A stretch of 64,000 nucleotides of DNA from Paenibacillus xylanilyticus (GCF_009664365.1 NZ_CP044310.1:1313001-1377000); one strand, 5' to 3'. Counted from the first letter of the stretch, positions 15,480 through 24,341 are shown. Translations and numbers: made by a program. Notes: generated from the letters alone by a model not told the origin.

Positions 15480-16409
15480 ATGCAAACCAGAAGCTCAGGC
15501 AACACGCAGGGCATTGACGTCTCTCGCTACCAGGGCAATATCGACTGGGCCAAAGTGAAGGCAAGCGGCATGACGTTTGTGTTCATCAAGGCAACCGAGG
15601 GGCAGACGTATACCGATCCGAACTTTCAGAAAAATGTAAGCGGCGCACTGACGGCAGGCATGCTGGTCGGAACGTACCACTTCTTCCGGGCAACGTCCAC
15701 GGATGGGGCCAAGGCCGAAGCGGCGCATTATGCGAGTACGCTAAATAAAGTCGGAGGCGCGAAGGCACTGCAGTTGCCGCCGGTCATGGACTACGAGAAC
15801 AACCCGGGCAATCTGAGCAAAGCACAGATCAACACGGTAGCCAAAGCCTTTTTAACTGAACTGCAGCGTCTAACGGGTGTAAAACCAATCATATATACGG
15901 GCAATTCATTTGCGGGCAATTTTGAACCTTCACTTGGCACGTATGATCTGTGGGTTGCGAGGTACAGCAGCACACGTGTACCGGATGATCAGCCAGCCTG
16001 GAAACGTTGGACGTTCTGGCAGTATACAGATTCGGGCAAAGTGAATGGAATTAGCGGCAACGTGGACATGAATGAGTTCGAAGGATCGGCAGCGGAGCTG
16101 CGGACCAGATATGCAGCAGCCACGCCGAAGCCGCCTGAACCATCCGAGCCTGTGAAGCCGACCGAACCACCGAAAGGGGGCGAACCGATGACAGCCGAAG
16201 AGAAAGCAGCATTTGATGCGCTGAAGGCTCAGGTAGATAAACTGCAGGCACGTCAGCAGATGGAAGTTCCGGTGTGGGCCAAAGCAGCCGTGGATGCGGC
16301 CCTGGCGTATGACACCAAAAATCCGCTGTTCAGCATCGACAATGGGGCGAGTTATGATTTTTACCGTTTTATTACGGTCATGTATCGCAGAGGTTTGTTT
16401 AAGAAGTGA
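15480..16409 (+). CDS. GH25 endolysin (lysozyme) with C-terminal extension
   Basis: This encodes 309 residues. The N-terminal GH25 muramidase domain (about 7-205) shows GIDVSRYQG, VFIKATEG and the acidic pair in VMDYENNPG, the expected catalytic residues. It cleaves the glycan strands of peptidoglycan. A Pro/Glu-rich linker (about 210-240) leads to a short coiled coil and a C-terminal module ending FYRFITVMYRRGLFKK. That end resembles wall-binding repeats but is not identified. No signal peptide is present, so export depends on the holin upstream. ATG 15480 is chosen over GTG 15471 because AAAGGGTG lies ~10 bases before it. Confidence 0.9.
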   Translation: MQTRSSGNTQGIDVSRYQGNIDWAKVKASGMTFVFIKATEGQTYTDPNFQKNVSGALTAGMLVGTYHFFRATSTDGAKAEAAHYASTLNKVGGAKALQLPPVMDYENNPGNLSKAQINTVAKAFLTELQRLTGVKPIIYTGNSFAGNFEPSLGTYDLWVARYSSTRVPDDQPAWKRWTFWQYTDSGKVNGISGNVDMNEFEGSAAELRTRYAAATPKPPEPSEPVKPTEPPKGGEPMTAEEKAAFDALKAQVDKLQARQQMEVPVWAKAAVDAALAYDTKNPLFSIDNGASYDFYRFITVMYRRGLFKK

Positions 16410-16462
16410 GTTAACACCGACATAATAAAGCTATAATGGAAGTTGCCAGAGCGGGATTAAGA

Positions 16463-16505
16463 GGGGACACATCGGCATTATCATGTCGAATGGTGTTCCT
16501 TTTTT
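16463..16505 (+). terminator. Terminator closing the tail cluster
   Basis: A hairpin with GGGACAC paired to GTGTTCC, continued inside by TCGGCA with TGTCGA, is followed by TTTTTT. It lies 54 bp after the endolysin stop and ends the tail and lysis transcript. Confidence 0.75.
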
Positions 16506-17238
16506 GTATTTTATGTAATTAAAATTAACGCGTTAATAAAGTTGAAGACTTATGTCCGCAAAACTCTTGTCTAATTGATGAATGTGATGTAAAGTAAGTT
16601 ACACGAAATTGTTTTCAACCACTGTTTATTTACATAAATCTCCTCACCATGACAGAGCCTTAACATGATAAGTTATTGTAATATCTCCCTGTTGTCCAAT
16701 CCCTACATTATCAAACATACACACTCATACTCGCAGCTTCATACCACTACCTTCATAAGAGAACACGATGTTCTACATCCATTTAGCTTTTAACAATTGT
16801 TAGATGCTGCCTAACCCTTCCAATGGTCAATGCCAAACTTCATGAGCAAACAAAAAAATATGTATCTAAAACGAGCGATATTTTACTACCTTGTCGTGAT
16901 GCAATTCTCTTGTCTTTTTTGTCTTCTAACAATTTTCATTTCCATCCAAAAAGTAGAATGCTGTTGCTAATTGACCTAAGTTCAAATATTGCGCAACTGA
17001 GCCGAACTAACTTCTTTTCTATAAGGTATTATTTTAAATTCACATAAATTCTATCTGGGTCCATAAAACCGTAAAAACGAATAGTAATCCATCTTATCCT
17101 AATACGATCGTAATTACAGGTATCACAGGCACTTAAAGCCTTTCATTGATACAAGCAAGCACCGAACCAATGGCTATCATTGAAGTTTTTTCACGCCAGC
17201 ATTACACACATTATGAGACAGGGAAGGGTGTTGTACGT
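16506..17238. other. Gene-free AT-rich stretch with three perfect palindromes
   Basis: No convincing gene lies here; a 74-codon ORF at 16823-17047 has no ribosome binding site or coding character. Three perfect palindromes are present. They are ATTAACGCGTTAAT (16524-16537), AGAACA-CGA-TGTTCT (16760-16774) and TAACAATTGTTA (16791-16802). The first resembles LacI-type operators with a central CG. The stretch separates the tail cluster from the peptide importer and may hold control sites for the latter. Confidence 0.6.
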
Positions 17239-18894
17239 ATGCGAATGAGAAAGAAATGGATGTCCGGTTTTGTGACTCTGGCTTTGAGCACCGTCTTGGT
17301 GTTGTCAGGCTGCTCCAGCAATGAGGGGGCTGGAAATTCGCCTGCTCCGGCGGAAGGCAGTGAGCCGCCAGCCGAAGTGACGGAAGCGCAAGATACGATG
17401 ATCATGGGCCGCGGCGGGGATTCGGTGGCATTGGACCCTGCAATTGTGACAGACGGGGAGTCGCTGAAGATTGGGCACCAGGTCTTCGACTCATTGCTGG
17501 ATTACAAGGAAGGCGAGACGGAGGTCGTTCCTGGTCTGGCAGAGAGCTGGGAGATTTCGGCGGATGGCCTGAAGTACACGTTTAAGCTGAAGTCTGGTGT
17601 GAAGTTCCATGATGGAACAGATTTCAATGCCGATGCTGTTGTGTTTAACTTCAACCGTTGGAGTGATCCGGCGAGTGAATATAAATTTGAAGGGGATTCC
17701 TTCGACTATTACGATTCCATGTTTGGGCCAGAGGATGGTCGTGTCATCAAGGAAGTGAAGGCGATTGATGAGACGACTGTTGAGTTCACGCTGAACCAGC
17801 CGCAGGCGCCTTTCCTGCAAAATATCGCGATGACCCCATTCGGTATTGCCAGTCCAACAGCCATTCAGGAGAAAAAAGAGAATTTCAAAAGCGAGCCCGT
17901 GGGCACAGGTCCATTTGTATTCGTAGAGTGGAAGAGGAACGACTCCATTACCCTGGAGAAAAATCCGAATTACTGGAAAGAGGGCTTACCGAAGCTGAAC
18001 AAAGTCATTGTTCGTTCGATTCCGGACAACACGGCACGCTTCAATGCCCTGCAAAATGGCGAGATTGATGTCATGGAGGACTTGAACCCGGACGATCTGT
18101 CCATTCTCGAAGGTAACAGTGAGCTGCAAAAGATCGAGCGTCCACCGTTCAATGTGGCGTATATCGGCTTTAACTTCAAGAAGAAACCCTTTGACGATGT
18201 AAAAGTAAGACAAGCCCTCAACCACGCGGTGAACAAGCAGGGCATTATTGATGCGTTTTTTGCCGGACAGGCTCAGCCTGCCGTGAACCCGATGCCGCCA
18301 ACCCTGTGGGGTTACAACGATGCCATTGAGGACTACCCATATGATTTAGAAAAAGCAAAAGCATTGCTGGCCGAAGCCGGCTTCCCGGACGGATTGCCAG
18401 ACCCAGTGACGTTCTATGCCATGCCGGTGTCCCGTCCTTACATGCCTGACGGCAAGAAGGTGGCCGAAGCGATCCAAGCTGATTTTGAGAAAATCGGAGT
18501 GACCGTCAACATCGAATCGCCGGAGTGGGCGACATATCTCGATGATGCAAAAGCCGGAGAGAAGGACGACATCTACATGCTCGGCTGGACCGGAGACAAC
18601 GGCGACCCGGATAACTTCCTGTACACGCTGCTGGATAAAGACGCCATCCCGGGCAACAACCGCAGCTTCTATGTAAACGAAGAGCTGCATGTGCTGCTGA
18701 CCGAAGCGCAGAAAGAAACGGATCAGGACAAACGCGCCGAGCTGTACAAACAGGCTCAAGTCATTATCAAGGAAGATGCACCGTGGATTCCACTTGTGCA
18801 CACGACACCTATTCTGGCAGGTAAAGCAAACCTGAAAGGTTTTGTGCCTTCCCCACTGGGCAGCGAATCCTATGCAAATGCTTATTTTGAATAA
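17239..18894 (+). CDS. Oligopeptide/dipeptide ABC importer, binding lipoprotein
   Basis: This encodes 551 residues. A lipoprotein signal with the lipobox LSGC places the lipidated Cys near residue 24. The mature part is a family 5 solute-binding protein: YTFKLKSGVKFHDGTDFNADAVVFNFNR near 115-140 is the family signature. It captures peptides (or nickel or similar ligands) outside the membrane and hands them to the two permeases downstream. ATG 17239 is chosen because the signal peptide begins there and GGGAAGGG lies upstream. An ORF extension to 17146 has no support. The ligand cannot be told from sequence. Confidence 0.85.
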   Translation: MRMRKKWMSGFVTLALSTVLVLSGCSSNEGAGNSPAPAEGSEPPAEVTEAQDTMIMGRGGDSVALDPAIVTDGESLKIGHQVFDSLLDYKEGETEVVPGLAESWEISADGLKYTFKLKSGVKFHDGTDFNADAVVFNFNRWSDPASEYKFEGDSFDYYDSMFGPEDGRVIKEVKAIDETTVEFTLNQPQAPFLQNIAMTPFGIASPTAIQEKKENFKSEPVGTGPFVFVEWKRNDSITLEKNPNYWKEGLPKLNKVIVRSIPDNTARFNALQNGEIDVMEDLNPDDLSILEGNSELQKIERPPFNVAYIGFNFKKKPFDDVKVRQALNHAVNKQGIIDAFFAGQAQPAVNPMPPTLWGYNDAIEDYPYDLEKAKALLAEAGFPDGLPDPVTFYAMPVSRPYMPDGKKVAEAIQADFEKIGVTVNIESPEWATYLDDAKAGEKDDIYMLGWTGDNGDPDNFLYTLLDKDAIPGNNRSFYVNEELHVLLTEAQKETDQDKRAELYKQAQVIIKEDAPWIPLVHTTPILAGKANLKGFVPSPLGSESYANAYFE

Positions 18895-18942
18895 CGGATT
18901 TATGTGATCTAAAATCATCATCATTTTATCGTTACATCTTTC

Positions 18943-19028
18943 AAGGCGCTGGTGAACACGCAATGCTTAGAAGAGAATCCGCATCTGGTCATAACAATCT
19001 AAAGCATTCTTGTCTACCAGCGCTTTTA
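18943..19028 (+). promoter_or_regulatory. Large intercistronic hairpin
   Basis: AAGGCGCTGGT (18943-18953) pairs with ACCAGCGCTTT (19017-19027), with an inner AATGCTT/AAGCATT pair (18962-18968, 19002-19008). The hairpin lies between the binding-protein and permease genes, with TTTT after the outer arm. Such hairpins often stabilise the abundant binding-protein message or partly terminate transcription, so that less permease is made. Confidence 0.55.
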
Positions 19029-19071
19029 TAATTGCATGTTGCATGATACGTCAAAGGCAGGTGAATAGGGA

Positions 19072-20076
19072 TTGAACAGTTATATTGTCAAACGCATACT
19101 CGTGCTGCTGCCCGTACTGCTCGGCATGACCCTGATCGTCTTTTCCATCATTCATGCCATTCCGGGCGACCCGGCGGAGACGATACTTGGGCAAAAGGCA
19201 ACCGAACAGTCCAAGCAAGCCCTTCGGGACCAGCTCGGACTTGATAAACCGTGGTTCCAGCAGTATTTCGCTTATCTTGGCGATTTGCTCCAAGGAGACT
19301 TGGGCACATCCATCCGTACCAAGGTGCCTATTGCCCAGGAAATCGTACCTTACCTGACAGCGACGCTCGAATTGACGATGGCAAGTATGCTATTTGCCGT
19401 CATTATTGGCGTAAATGCGGGGATCGTCAGCGCATGGAAACATAACTCCTGGTTCGACTACTGCTGTATGGTTATTGCCTTGGTTGGTGTATCAATGCCA
19501 ATCTTCTGGCTCGGTCTGATGGAACAGTGGTTGTTTGCCAACAAGCTGCACTGGCTGCCGTCCATTGGACGAATGAACGCACGTGATCCCGTCGATGCTA
19601 TCACCGGTCTCTATGTTCTGGATACGATGATTGCCGGTCGTTGGGACCAGCTGTGGACTGTAACCAAACATCTCATCCTGCCAAGTGTTGCGCTTGGAAC
19701 AATTCCGATGGCTGTTATTGCCCGGATGACTCGCTCCAGCATGCTTGAGGTCATGAGTTCGGATTATATCCGCACCGCAAAGGCGAAGGGACTCGGTCCG
19801 TTTTTTGTCGTATATGGACATGCACTCAAAAATGCCTTTATTCCGGTCCTGACCGTTATCGGCATCCAAACCGGCTCTTTGCTCGGCGGCGCGGTACTGA
19901 CTGAAACAATCTTCGCTTGGCCTGGTGTGGGACGCTATATATATGAAGCGATTAGTTCGCGGGATTATCCGGTCATTCAGAGTGGCATTCTGATCGTTGC
20001 CTTCTTTTTCGTATTGATCAACCTGATTGTCGACTTACTCTATGCTGTGTTTGATCCACGAATCAGCTATAAGTAG
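19072..20076 (+). CDS. Peptide ABC importer permease, DppB/OppB-like
   Basis: This encodes 334 residues with six membrane segments, the first at about 10-30. It has the N-terminal AIPGDPAETILG motif of the DppB/OppB family. The cytoplasmic EAA-type loop is YIRTAKAKGLGPFFV (about 240-254), where an ATPase would dock. The TTG start at 19072 follows GCAGGTGA; no ATG fits better. It pairs with the DppC-like permease at 20332 and the binding lipoprotein at 17239. No ATP-binding subunit gene is present between here and htpG. Confidence 0.88.
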   Translation: MNSYIVKRILVLLPVLLGMTLIVFSIIHAIPGDPAETILGQKATEQSKQALRDQLGLDKPWFQQYFAYLGDLLQGDLGTSIRTKVPIAQEIVPYLTATLELTMASMLFAVIIGVNAGIVSAWKHNSWFDYCCMVIALVGVSMPIFWLGLMEQWLFANKLHWLPSIGRMNARDPVDAITGLYVLDTMIAGRWDQLWTVTKHLILPSVALGTIPMAVIARMTRSSMLEVMSSDYIRTAKAKGLGPFFVVYGHALKNAFIPVLTVIGIQTGSLLGGAVLTETIFAWPGVGRYIYEAISSRDYPVIQSGILIVAFFFVLINLIVDLLYAVFDPRISYK

Positions 20077-20131
20077 GAACTCCATCATTTGTTTTGATGA
20101 ATGAATTTTTAAATAAGATAGATATCAGAAA

Positions 20132-20276
20132 TTACACGATACGAAGAGTGCAGAACTAATCTGTAGAAGCGAAGCGTTCGCATTTATCAGCAGATTTTTA
20201 CCCTTAAAAAAAGTGGATCAACAAATCTGAGGATAACAGCGATCGGAAGATGGTTCAGCAATCGTAGTCCGAAGTG
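20132..20276 (+). repeat. Dispersed structured repeat, copy R2
   Basis: This copy lies between the two permease genes. Its outer stem is GAACTA with TGGTTC. The second hairpin GCGAA-GCG-TTCGC is perfect. The long stem begins TTATC, contains CAGATTT/AAATCTG and ends GATAA, followed by CAGCGATCGGAAGA. It is most like R0 and R3. It separates two genes that are normally adjacent or overlapping, which suggests insertion into the operon. Confidence 0.8.
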
Positions 20277-20331
20277 TTATTGGAATCATTCTTCTTATCT
20301 TTCATTCATAGCTAAAGAAGGGAGACGCCGC

Positions 20332-21228
20332 ATGGCCAAATTATCAACCAACACCGGACAATCCATAGAAGCAGTATCGGCAGGTGCATCCGGTCCATGG
20401 CGGGAAGCCTGGAGAACATTTCGCCGCAATCGGCTGGCGCTCGCCGGACTGATCATTATTGTGTTTTTCATCCTGCTGGCCTTCCTTGCGCCATACATTT
20501 CTCCTTATGATTACAAGGAACAAGTGCTGACGGATCGGCTTCAGGCCCCTTCGGCAGAGCATTGGTTTGGTACCGACGATCTGGGGCGTGACGTATTTTC
20601 CCGAGTGCTTTACGGAGCGCGTATCTCCTTGTGGGTGGGGTTCTTCTCGGTGATCGGTTCCATTATTGCGGGAGCATTGCTTGGACTAGTTGCCGGGTTT
20701 TATGGAAAATGGGCAGACATGCTCATCTCGCGTCTATTCGATATTCTGCTGGCCTTTCCGGGCATCCTGCTCGCGATTGCCATTGTGGCAATCCTGGGTC
20801 CCTCGCTGCAAAATGCATTACTCGCCATAGCTATCGTCAACATTCCGACCTACGGACGATTGGTGCGTTCGCGTGTACTTAGCTTGAGACAGGAGGAATT
20901 CATTACATCTGCCCGCACACTGGGCGCAAATAATATGCGTATTCTGTTTCGCCATATCCTGCCGAACAGTCTTACCCCGCTGATTGTTCAGGGAACACTG
21001 GGCATCGGGACAGCCATTATTGAGGCGGCCGCACTGGGGTTCCTCGGCATGGGTGCACAGCCGCCTGACCCGGAATGGGGGAAAATGCTATCGGATTCAC
21101 GTCAGTTTTTGCAGAAGGCGCCGTGGACGCTTATCTTTCCCGGCCTTTCCATCATGCTGACGGTACTCGGCTTCAACCTGCTCGGGGATGGATTGCGTGA
21201 TACCCTTGATCCAAAGATGGTGAAGTAA
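20332..21228 (+). CDS. Peptide ABC importer permease, DppC/OppC-like
   Basis: This encodes 298 residues with an N-terminal cytoplasmic stretch, a first membrane helix near 38-60, and five more helices. The DppC/OppC signatures HWFGTDDLGRDVFSRVLYG (about 75-93) and the EAA loop FITSARTLGANNMRILFRHILPN (about 187-209) are clear. It forms the translocation channel with the DppB-like partner. AAGGGAG precedes the ATG. A 255-bp spacer filled by repeat R2 separates it from its partner. A terminator at 21319-21352 closes the operon, so the ATPases must come from elsewhere. Confidence 0.88.
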   Translation: MAKLSTNTGQSIEAVSAGASGPWREAWRTFRRNRLALAGLIIIVFFILLAFLAPYISPYDYKEQVLTDRLQAPSAEHWFGTDDLGRDVFSRVLYGARISLWVGFFSVIGSIIAGALLGLVAGFYGKWADMLISRLFDILLAFPGILLAIAIVAILGPSLQNALLAIAIVNIPTYGRLVRSRVLSLRQEEFITSARTLGANNMRILFRHILPNSLTPLIVQGTLGIGTAIIEAAALGFLGMGAQPPDPEWGKMLSDSRQFLQKAPWTLIFPGLSIMLTVLGFNLLGDGLRDTLDPKMVK

Positions 21229-21318
21229 ATGAAGGAATGTGTTCTATTCTTCCATTGACCTACTTTTTTACCCAGCTTACTAGCCAGGCTGATTATTTCA
21301 GCTATACCAATCCGGGAA

Positions 21319-21352
21319 AAGCCAGTTCGAACGTCGATTCGAGCTGGCTTTT
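21319..21352 (+). terminator. Terminator after peptide permease operon
   Basis: AAGCCAG...CTGGCTTTT forms the outer stem, with TTCGAA/TTCGAG pairing inside, followed by TTTTG. It lies about 90 bp after the DppC-like stop. Confidence 0.7.
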
Positions 21353-21440
21353 GTATTGGCAGATGGATTACGTTAAAATCAAATAAGTGTGTATAAACGA
21401 TGTGTTAAGCATCCATTTTGTTAAAATAACGCCCGGCGTA

Positions 21441-21470
21441 TTGACACCCAATTTTGCCATATGTTATATA
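21441..21470 (+). promoter_or_regulatory. SigmaA-type promoter of htpG
   Basis: TTGACA (21441-21446) and TTATAT (21464-21469) are separated by 17 bp; TATATA one base on is equally possible. The expected transcription start falls just before the CIRCE element, which would let bound HrcA block initiation or escape. The gene-free stretch 21229-21801 holds this promoter, the CIRCE element, a terminator and repeat R3. Confidence 0.7.
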
Positions 21471-21481
21471 AAAGAAAGGGT

Positions 21482-21508
21482 TTAGCACTCCGGTCACCTG
21501 AGTGCTAA
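21482..21508. promoter_or_regulatory. CIRCE operator (HrcA site)
   Basis: TTAGCACTC-N9-GAGTGCTAA is a perfect match to the CIRCE consensus bound by the heat-shock repressor HrcA. It lies about 12 bp downstream of the htpG -10 region. In Bacillus subtilis CIRCE controls groESL and the dnaK operon, whereas htpG is controlled differently, so this placement is a notable departure. Confidence 0.95.
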
Positions 21509-21574
21509 CAAATGATGCTTTATACTACAGCGACTACATATGGAATGATTAATTTTGTTTCATAGAACGAACTT

Positions 21575-21728
21575 GGAGACTACACGGGAACGAAGCGTTC
21601 AGAACCAATTTGGAGAAGCGAAGTGTTCGCCTTTATCACCGGATTTTCCATTTATACTATTGGAATCAAAAAAATCTGGGGATAACAGCGATCGGAAAAT
21701 GGTTCTGGTTAGCGAAGTGGCTTCGTGT
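21575..21728 (+). repeat. Dispersed structured repeat, copy R3 (in htpG leader)
   Basis: The outer stem CAGAACCA (21600-21607) pairs with TGGTTCTG (21700-21707). The hairpin GCGAA-GTG-TTCGC (21618-21630) is perfect. The long stem 21633-21647 pairs with 21671-21685 in 14 of 15 positions. ACAGCGATCGGAA follows. The element lies wholly in the predicted 5-prime untranslated region of htpG, after the CIRCE operator, so it should be transcribed with the mRNA. Open frame upstream of the htpG ATG runs through this repeat and is not coding. Confidence 0.85.
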
Positions 21729-21801
21729 AAAGGTAAATGGTTTGTTCTATAACTGCAAATCAATCATTCTATATCCCAAATTGAAAGGAGAACACCCATT
21801 C

Positions 21802-23682
21802 ATGGCCAAGAAACAGTTCCAGGCAGAATCCAAACGTTTGCTGGATATGATGATCAACTCCATCTATACCCAAAGAGAAATCTTTTTGAGAGAATTGATC
21901 TCCAACTCCAGTGACGCCATTGACAAAATATATTACAAAGCTCTTACCGACGATACGCTTGTCTTCAACAAAGAGGATTACTACATCAAGCTGACCATCG
22001 ACAAAGAGAATCGTACACTTACGTTGACTGATACCGGAATCGGGATGAGCCAGGAAGAACTGGAGAACAATCTCGGGGTTATCGCGAAGAGCGGCTCGCT
22101 GGCGTTCAAAAAGGAAAATGAGGCCAAAGATGGCCATAACATTATCGGACAGTTCGGAGTTGGTTTCTACTCCGCGTTTATGGTGGCGGACAAGCTGACC
22201 GTAACGAGTAAAACGCTGGGCAGCAACGAAGCTTGGAAGTGGGAGTCTGAAGGTGCGGATGGATACACAATTACTCCAGCTGAGAAAGATTCCGTAGGTA
22301 CGGAAATCGTCCTGACGATTAAACAGAATACCGAAGAGGATTCCTACGATGAGTTTTTGGAAGAGTATCGCCTGAGATCCATCATCAAGAAATATTCCGA
22401 CTTCATTCGTTACCCGATCAAGATGGATGTGACAAGTCAGCGTCCGAAGGAAGGTACGGAGAACGAGTTCGAGGAGTACAAGGAAGAGCAAACCGTGAAC
22501 AGCATGGTGCCGATCTGGCGCAAAAACAAAAGCGAGCTGACCGAAGAAGATTACAACAACTTCTATATGGAAAAACGGTACGGTTTTGACAAACCGCTCA
22601 AACACTTGCATATCAGCGCGGACGGCGCTGTGGTATACAATGCCATTCTGTTTATTCCGGAGAGCACGCCGTTTGATTACTATACCAAAGAGTACGAAAA
22701 AGGCCTGGAATTGTACTCCAACGGTGTCCTGATCATGGACAAATGCGGCGATCTGCTGCCGGATTACTTCGGATTCGTCAAAGGTATGGTTGATTCGGAA
22801 GACCTGTCCCTGAACATCTCCCGTGAAATGCTGCAGCATGACCGTCAGCTGAGCCTGATCGCGAAAAATATCAAAAACAAAATCAAGAGCCAACTGCAAA
22901 GCCTGCTGAAGGACGATCGCGAGAGCTACGAGAAGTTCTATCAAGCGTTTGGACGTCAGTTGAAATATGGCGTATACAGCGACTATGGCGTAAACAAGGA
23001 TACACTGCAGGATCTGCTGCTGTTCTCTTCTTCCAAAGAGAAGAAACTGGTCAGCCTGGACGAGTACGTTTCCAGAATGCCGGAAGATCAGAAGTATATC
23101 TACTACGCATCGGGTGAGTCCATTGAGCGGATTGAGAAGCTGCCTCAGATCGAGGGTGTACTGGATAAAGGATATGAAGTGCTGTACTTCACGGAGGACA
23201 TCGATGAATTCGCGATCAAAATGATCATGAACTACAAGGAAAAAGAGTTCAAATCCATCTCCAGCGGTGACCTGGGTATCGAAGACAGCGAGGACAAAGA
23301 GAAAAACGAAGCAGAAGACAACGATAACAAAGAGTTGTTTGAAGCGATGCAAGCACAGCTCGCAGGCAAAGTAAAAGCCGTCAAAGCTTCCAAACGCCTC
23401 AGAAGCCATCCGGTATGTTTGTCCACCGAAGGTGAACTGACCATCGAGATGGAGAAAATCCTGAAAGCCATGCCGAACAGTGAGAATGTACAGGCAGATA
23501 AGGTGCTGGAGATCAACGTCAACCACGATGTCTTCAAATCCCTGAAAGATGCTTACGCACAGGATAAGGAAAAACTGACCCTGTACACAAGCTTGCTGTA
23601 TCACCAGGCCTTGCTGATTGAGGGATTGCCAATCCAAGATCCGGTAGAGTTCACAAACGACATCTGCAAAGTGATGGTGTAA
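21802..23682 (+). CDS. htpG: Chaperone HtpG (Hsp90)
   Basis: This encodes 626 residues, the usual bacterial HtpG length. The N-terminal GHKL ATPase domain (about 1-215) shows the Hsp90 motifs [31 protein letters not shown] and [15 protein letters not shown]. The middle domain (about 220-490) has [13 protein letters not shown]. The C-terminal dimerisation domain follows, with an acidic linker near 490-515. It refolds or holds client proteins in the cytoplasm. The true start is ATG 21802 after GAAAGGAG; the longer frame from 21610 crosses repeat R3. Control by HrcA is indicated by the CIRCE element upstream. Confidence 0.97.
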   Translation: MAKKQFQAESKRLLDMMINSIYTQREIFLRELISNSSDAIDKIYYKALTDDTLVFNKEDYYIKLTIDKENRTLTLTDTGIGMSQEELENNLGVIAKSGSLAFKKENEAKDGHNIIGQFGVGFYSAFMVADKLTVTSKTLGSNEAWKWESEGADGYTITPAEKDSVGTEIVLTIKQNTEEDSYDEFLEEYRLRSIIKKYSDFIRYPIKMDVTSQRPKEGTENEFEEYKEEQTVNSMVPIWRKNKSELTEEDYNNFYMEKRYGFDKPLKHLHISADGAVVYNAILFIPESTPFDYYTKEYEKGLELYSNGVLIMDKCGDLLPDYFGFVKGMVDSEDLSLNISREMLQHDRQLSLIAKNIKNKIKSQLQSLLKDDRESYEKFYQAFGRQLKYGVYSDYGVNKDTLQDLLLFSSSKEKKLVSLDEYVSRMPEDQKYIYYASGESIERIEKLPQIEGVLDKGYEVLYFTEDIDEFAIKMIMNYKEKEFKSISSGDLGIEDSEDKEKNEAEDNDNKELFEAMQAQLAGKVKAVKASKRLRSHPVCLSTEGELTIEMEKILKAMPNSENVQADKVLEINVNHDVFKSLKDAYAQDKEKLTLYTSLLYHQALLIEGLPIQDPVEFTNDICKVMV

Positions 23683-23782
23683 TCGCATCACCGAGCTGAG
23701 TTTTTAAGTAGCGTGTAGTTTCACGCTATCAGCATCTATAAAAGTAAGAGGCCAGCAAGCGAGACGCTGACCATCTCCACCC

Positions 23783-23814
23783 GACAGGGCGACTCCGTCC
23801 CTGTCGTTTTTTTT
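23783..23814 (+). terminator. Terminator downstream of htpG
   Basis: GACAGGG (23783-23789) pairs with CCCTGTC (23799-23805), followed by GTTTTTTTT. It lies 100 bp after the htpG stop. Confidence 0.85.
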
Positions 23815-23967
23815 AGTTTCTCTCCCTCCAAAGAAACAAATAGGAGACAGAGGATCATGAAAGGTCGCAATTGAATTAAGATTGAGTTTGTCTTTAGCAA
23901 CTTCCTACTGATTTAAATTCTAAGAATACTACTTTTTAATGAAATCCATAGCGTTAAGCAGCGAAGT

Positions 23968-24105
23968 AGTGGAGGGGACGGAATCGATTCTGAAGAAGCG
24001 GAGCGGTCGCGTTTGTCTCCGGGTTTTCCCCTTGCCAAGGGAAATTCAGAAAACCTGGAGACAACAGCGATCGGAAGAACGATCCGTAACCGGAACGGCC
24101 ACTGA
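23968..24105 (+). repeat. Dispersed structured repeat, copy R4
   Basis: This is the best-paired copy. GTCTCCGGGTTTTC (24015-24028) pairs with GAAAACCTGGAGAC (24049-24062) in 14 of 14 positions, one of them G-T. An apical hairpin CCCTT/AAGGG sits inside, and an outer CGGAATCG/CGATCCG stem has one bulge. ACAGCGATCGGAAG follows. It lies between the htpG terminator and the dgt gene. The remainder of 23683-24377 holds the terminator and candidate -10 boxes only. Confidence 0.85.
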
Positions 24106-24330
24106 TGCTCATCAGTAATTTTCATCCTATCTTTTTGAATTATCGGAATGATCTCTACAATACTCTAAATGGTTTCATATTTTGATGTATTTCGATGTAT
24201 ATCATTAATCATTTAGGTGCACGGATGATAGTCTGTCGGGGTATAATAAAAGAAGAAGACTGTACATCACAAGTTGATGTGAGAAGAGATGACAATCACA
24301 GACAGGTTTTGCTTTTCGAAACGACGGATG

Positions 24331-24341
24331 TTGTGTATAAT
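24331..24341 (+). promoter_or_regulatory. Candidate -10 region of dgt
   Basis: TATAAT (24336-24341) lies 37 bp before the dGTPase start codon and is preceded by a TG-rich stretch (TTGTG). No convincing -35 hexamer is visible at the right distance, so promoter strength is uncertain. Confidence 0.4.

Noticed and set aside
3154..16409. Complete prophage
   Set aside because: No integrase, repressor next to the cluster, terminase, portal or capsid gene, and no repeats that would mark att sites were seen.
16823..17047. 74-codon ORF in the gene-free stretch
   Set aside because: No ribosome binding site, no coding character, AT-rich, and crossed by palindromic sequence nearby.
21588..21602. GAACGAAGCGTTC as a possible LexA box
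   Set aside because: The half-sites are spaced by 5 bases, not the 4 of the Gram-positive LexA box, and it is part of repeat R3. No LexA box was found before the tail cluster either.
21610..21801. N-terminal extension of HtpG
   Set aside because: The extension lies in repeat R3. HtpG proteins start [13 protein letters not shown], and GAAAGGAG lies directly before ATG 21802.
21769..23691. 640-codon open frame antisense to htpG
   Set aside because: It mirrors htpG codon structure, has no ribosome binding site, and its translation has no recognisable domain. HtpG on the plus strand is unmistakable.
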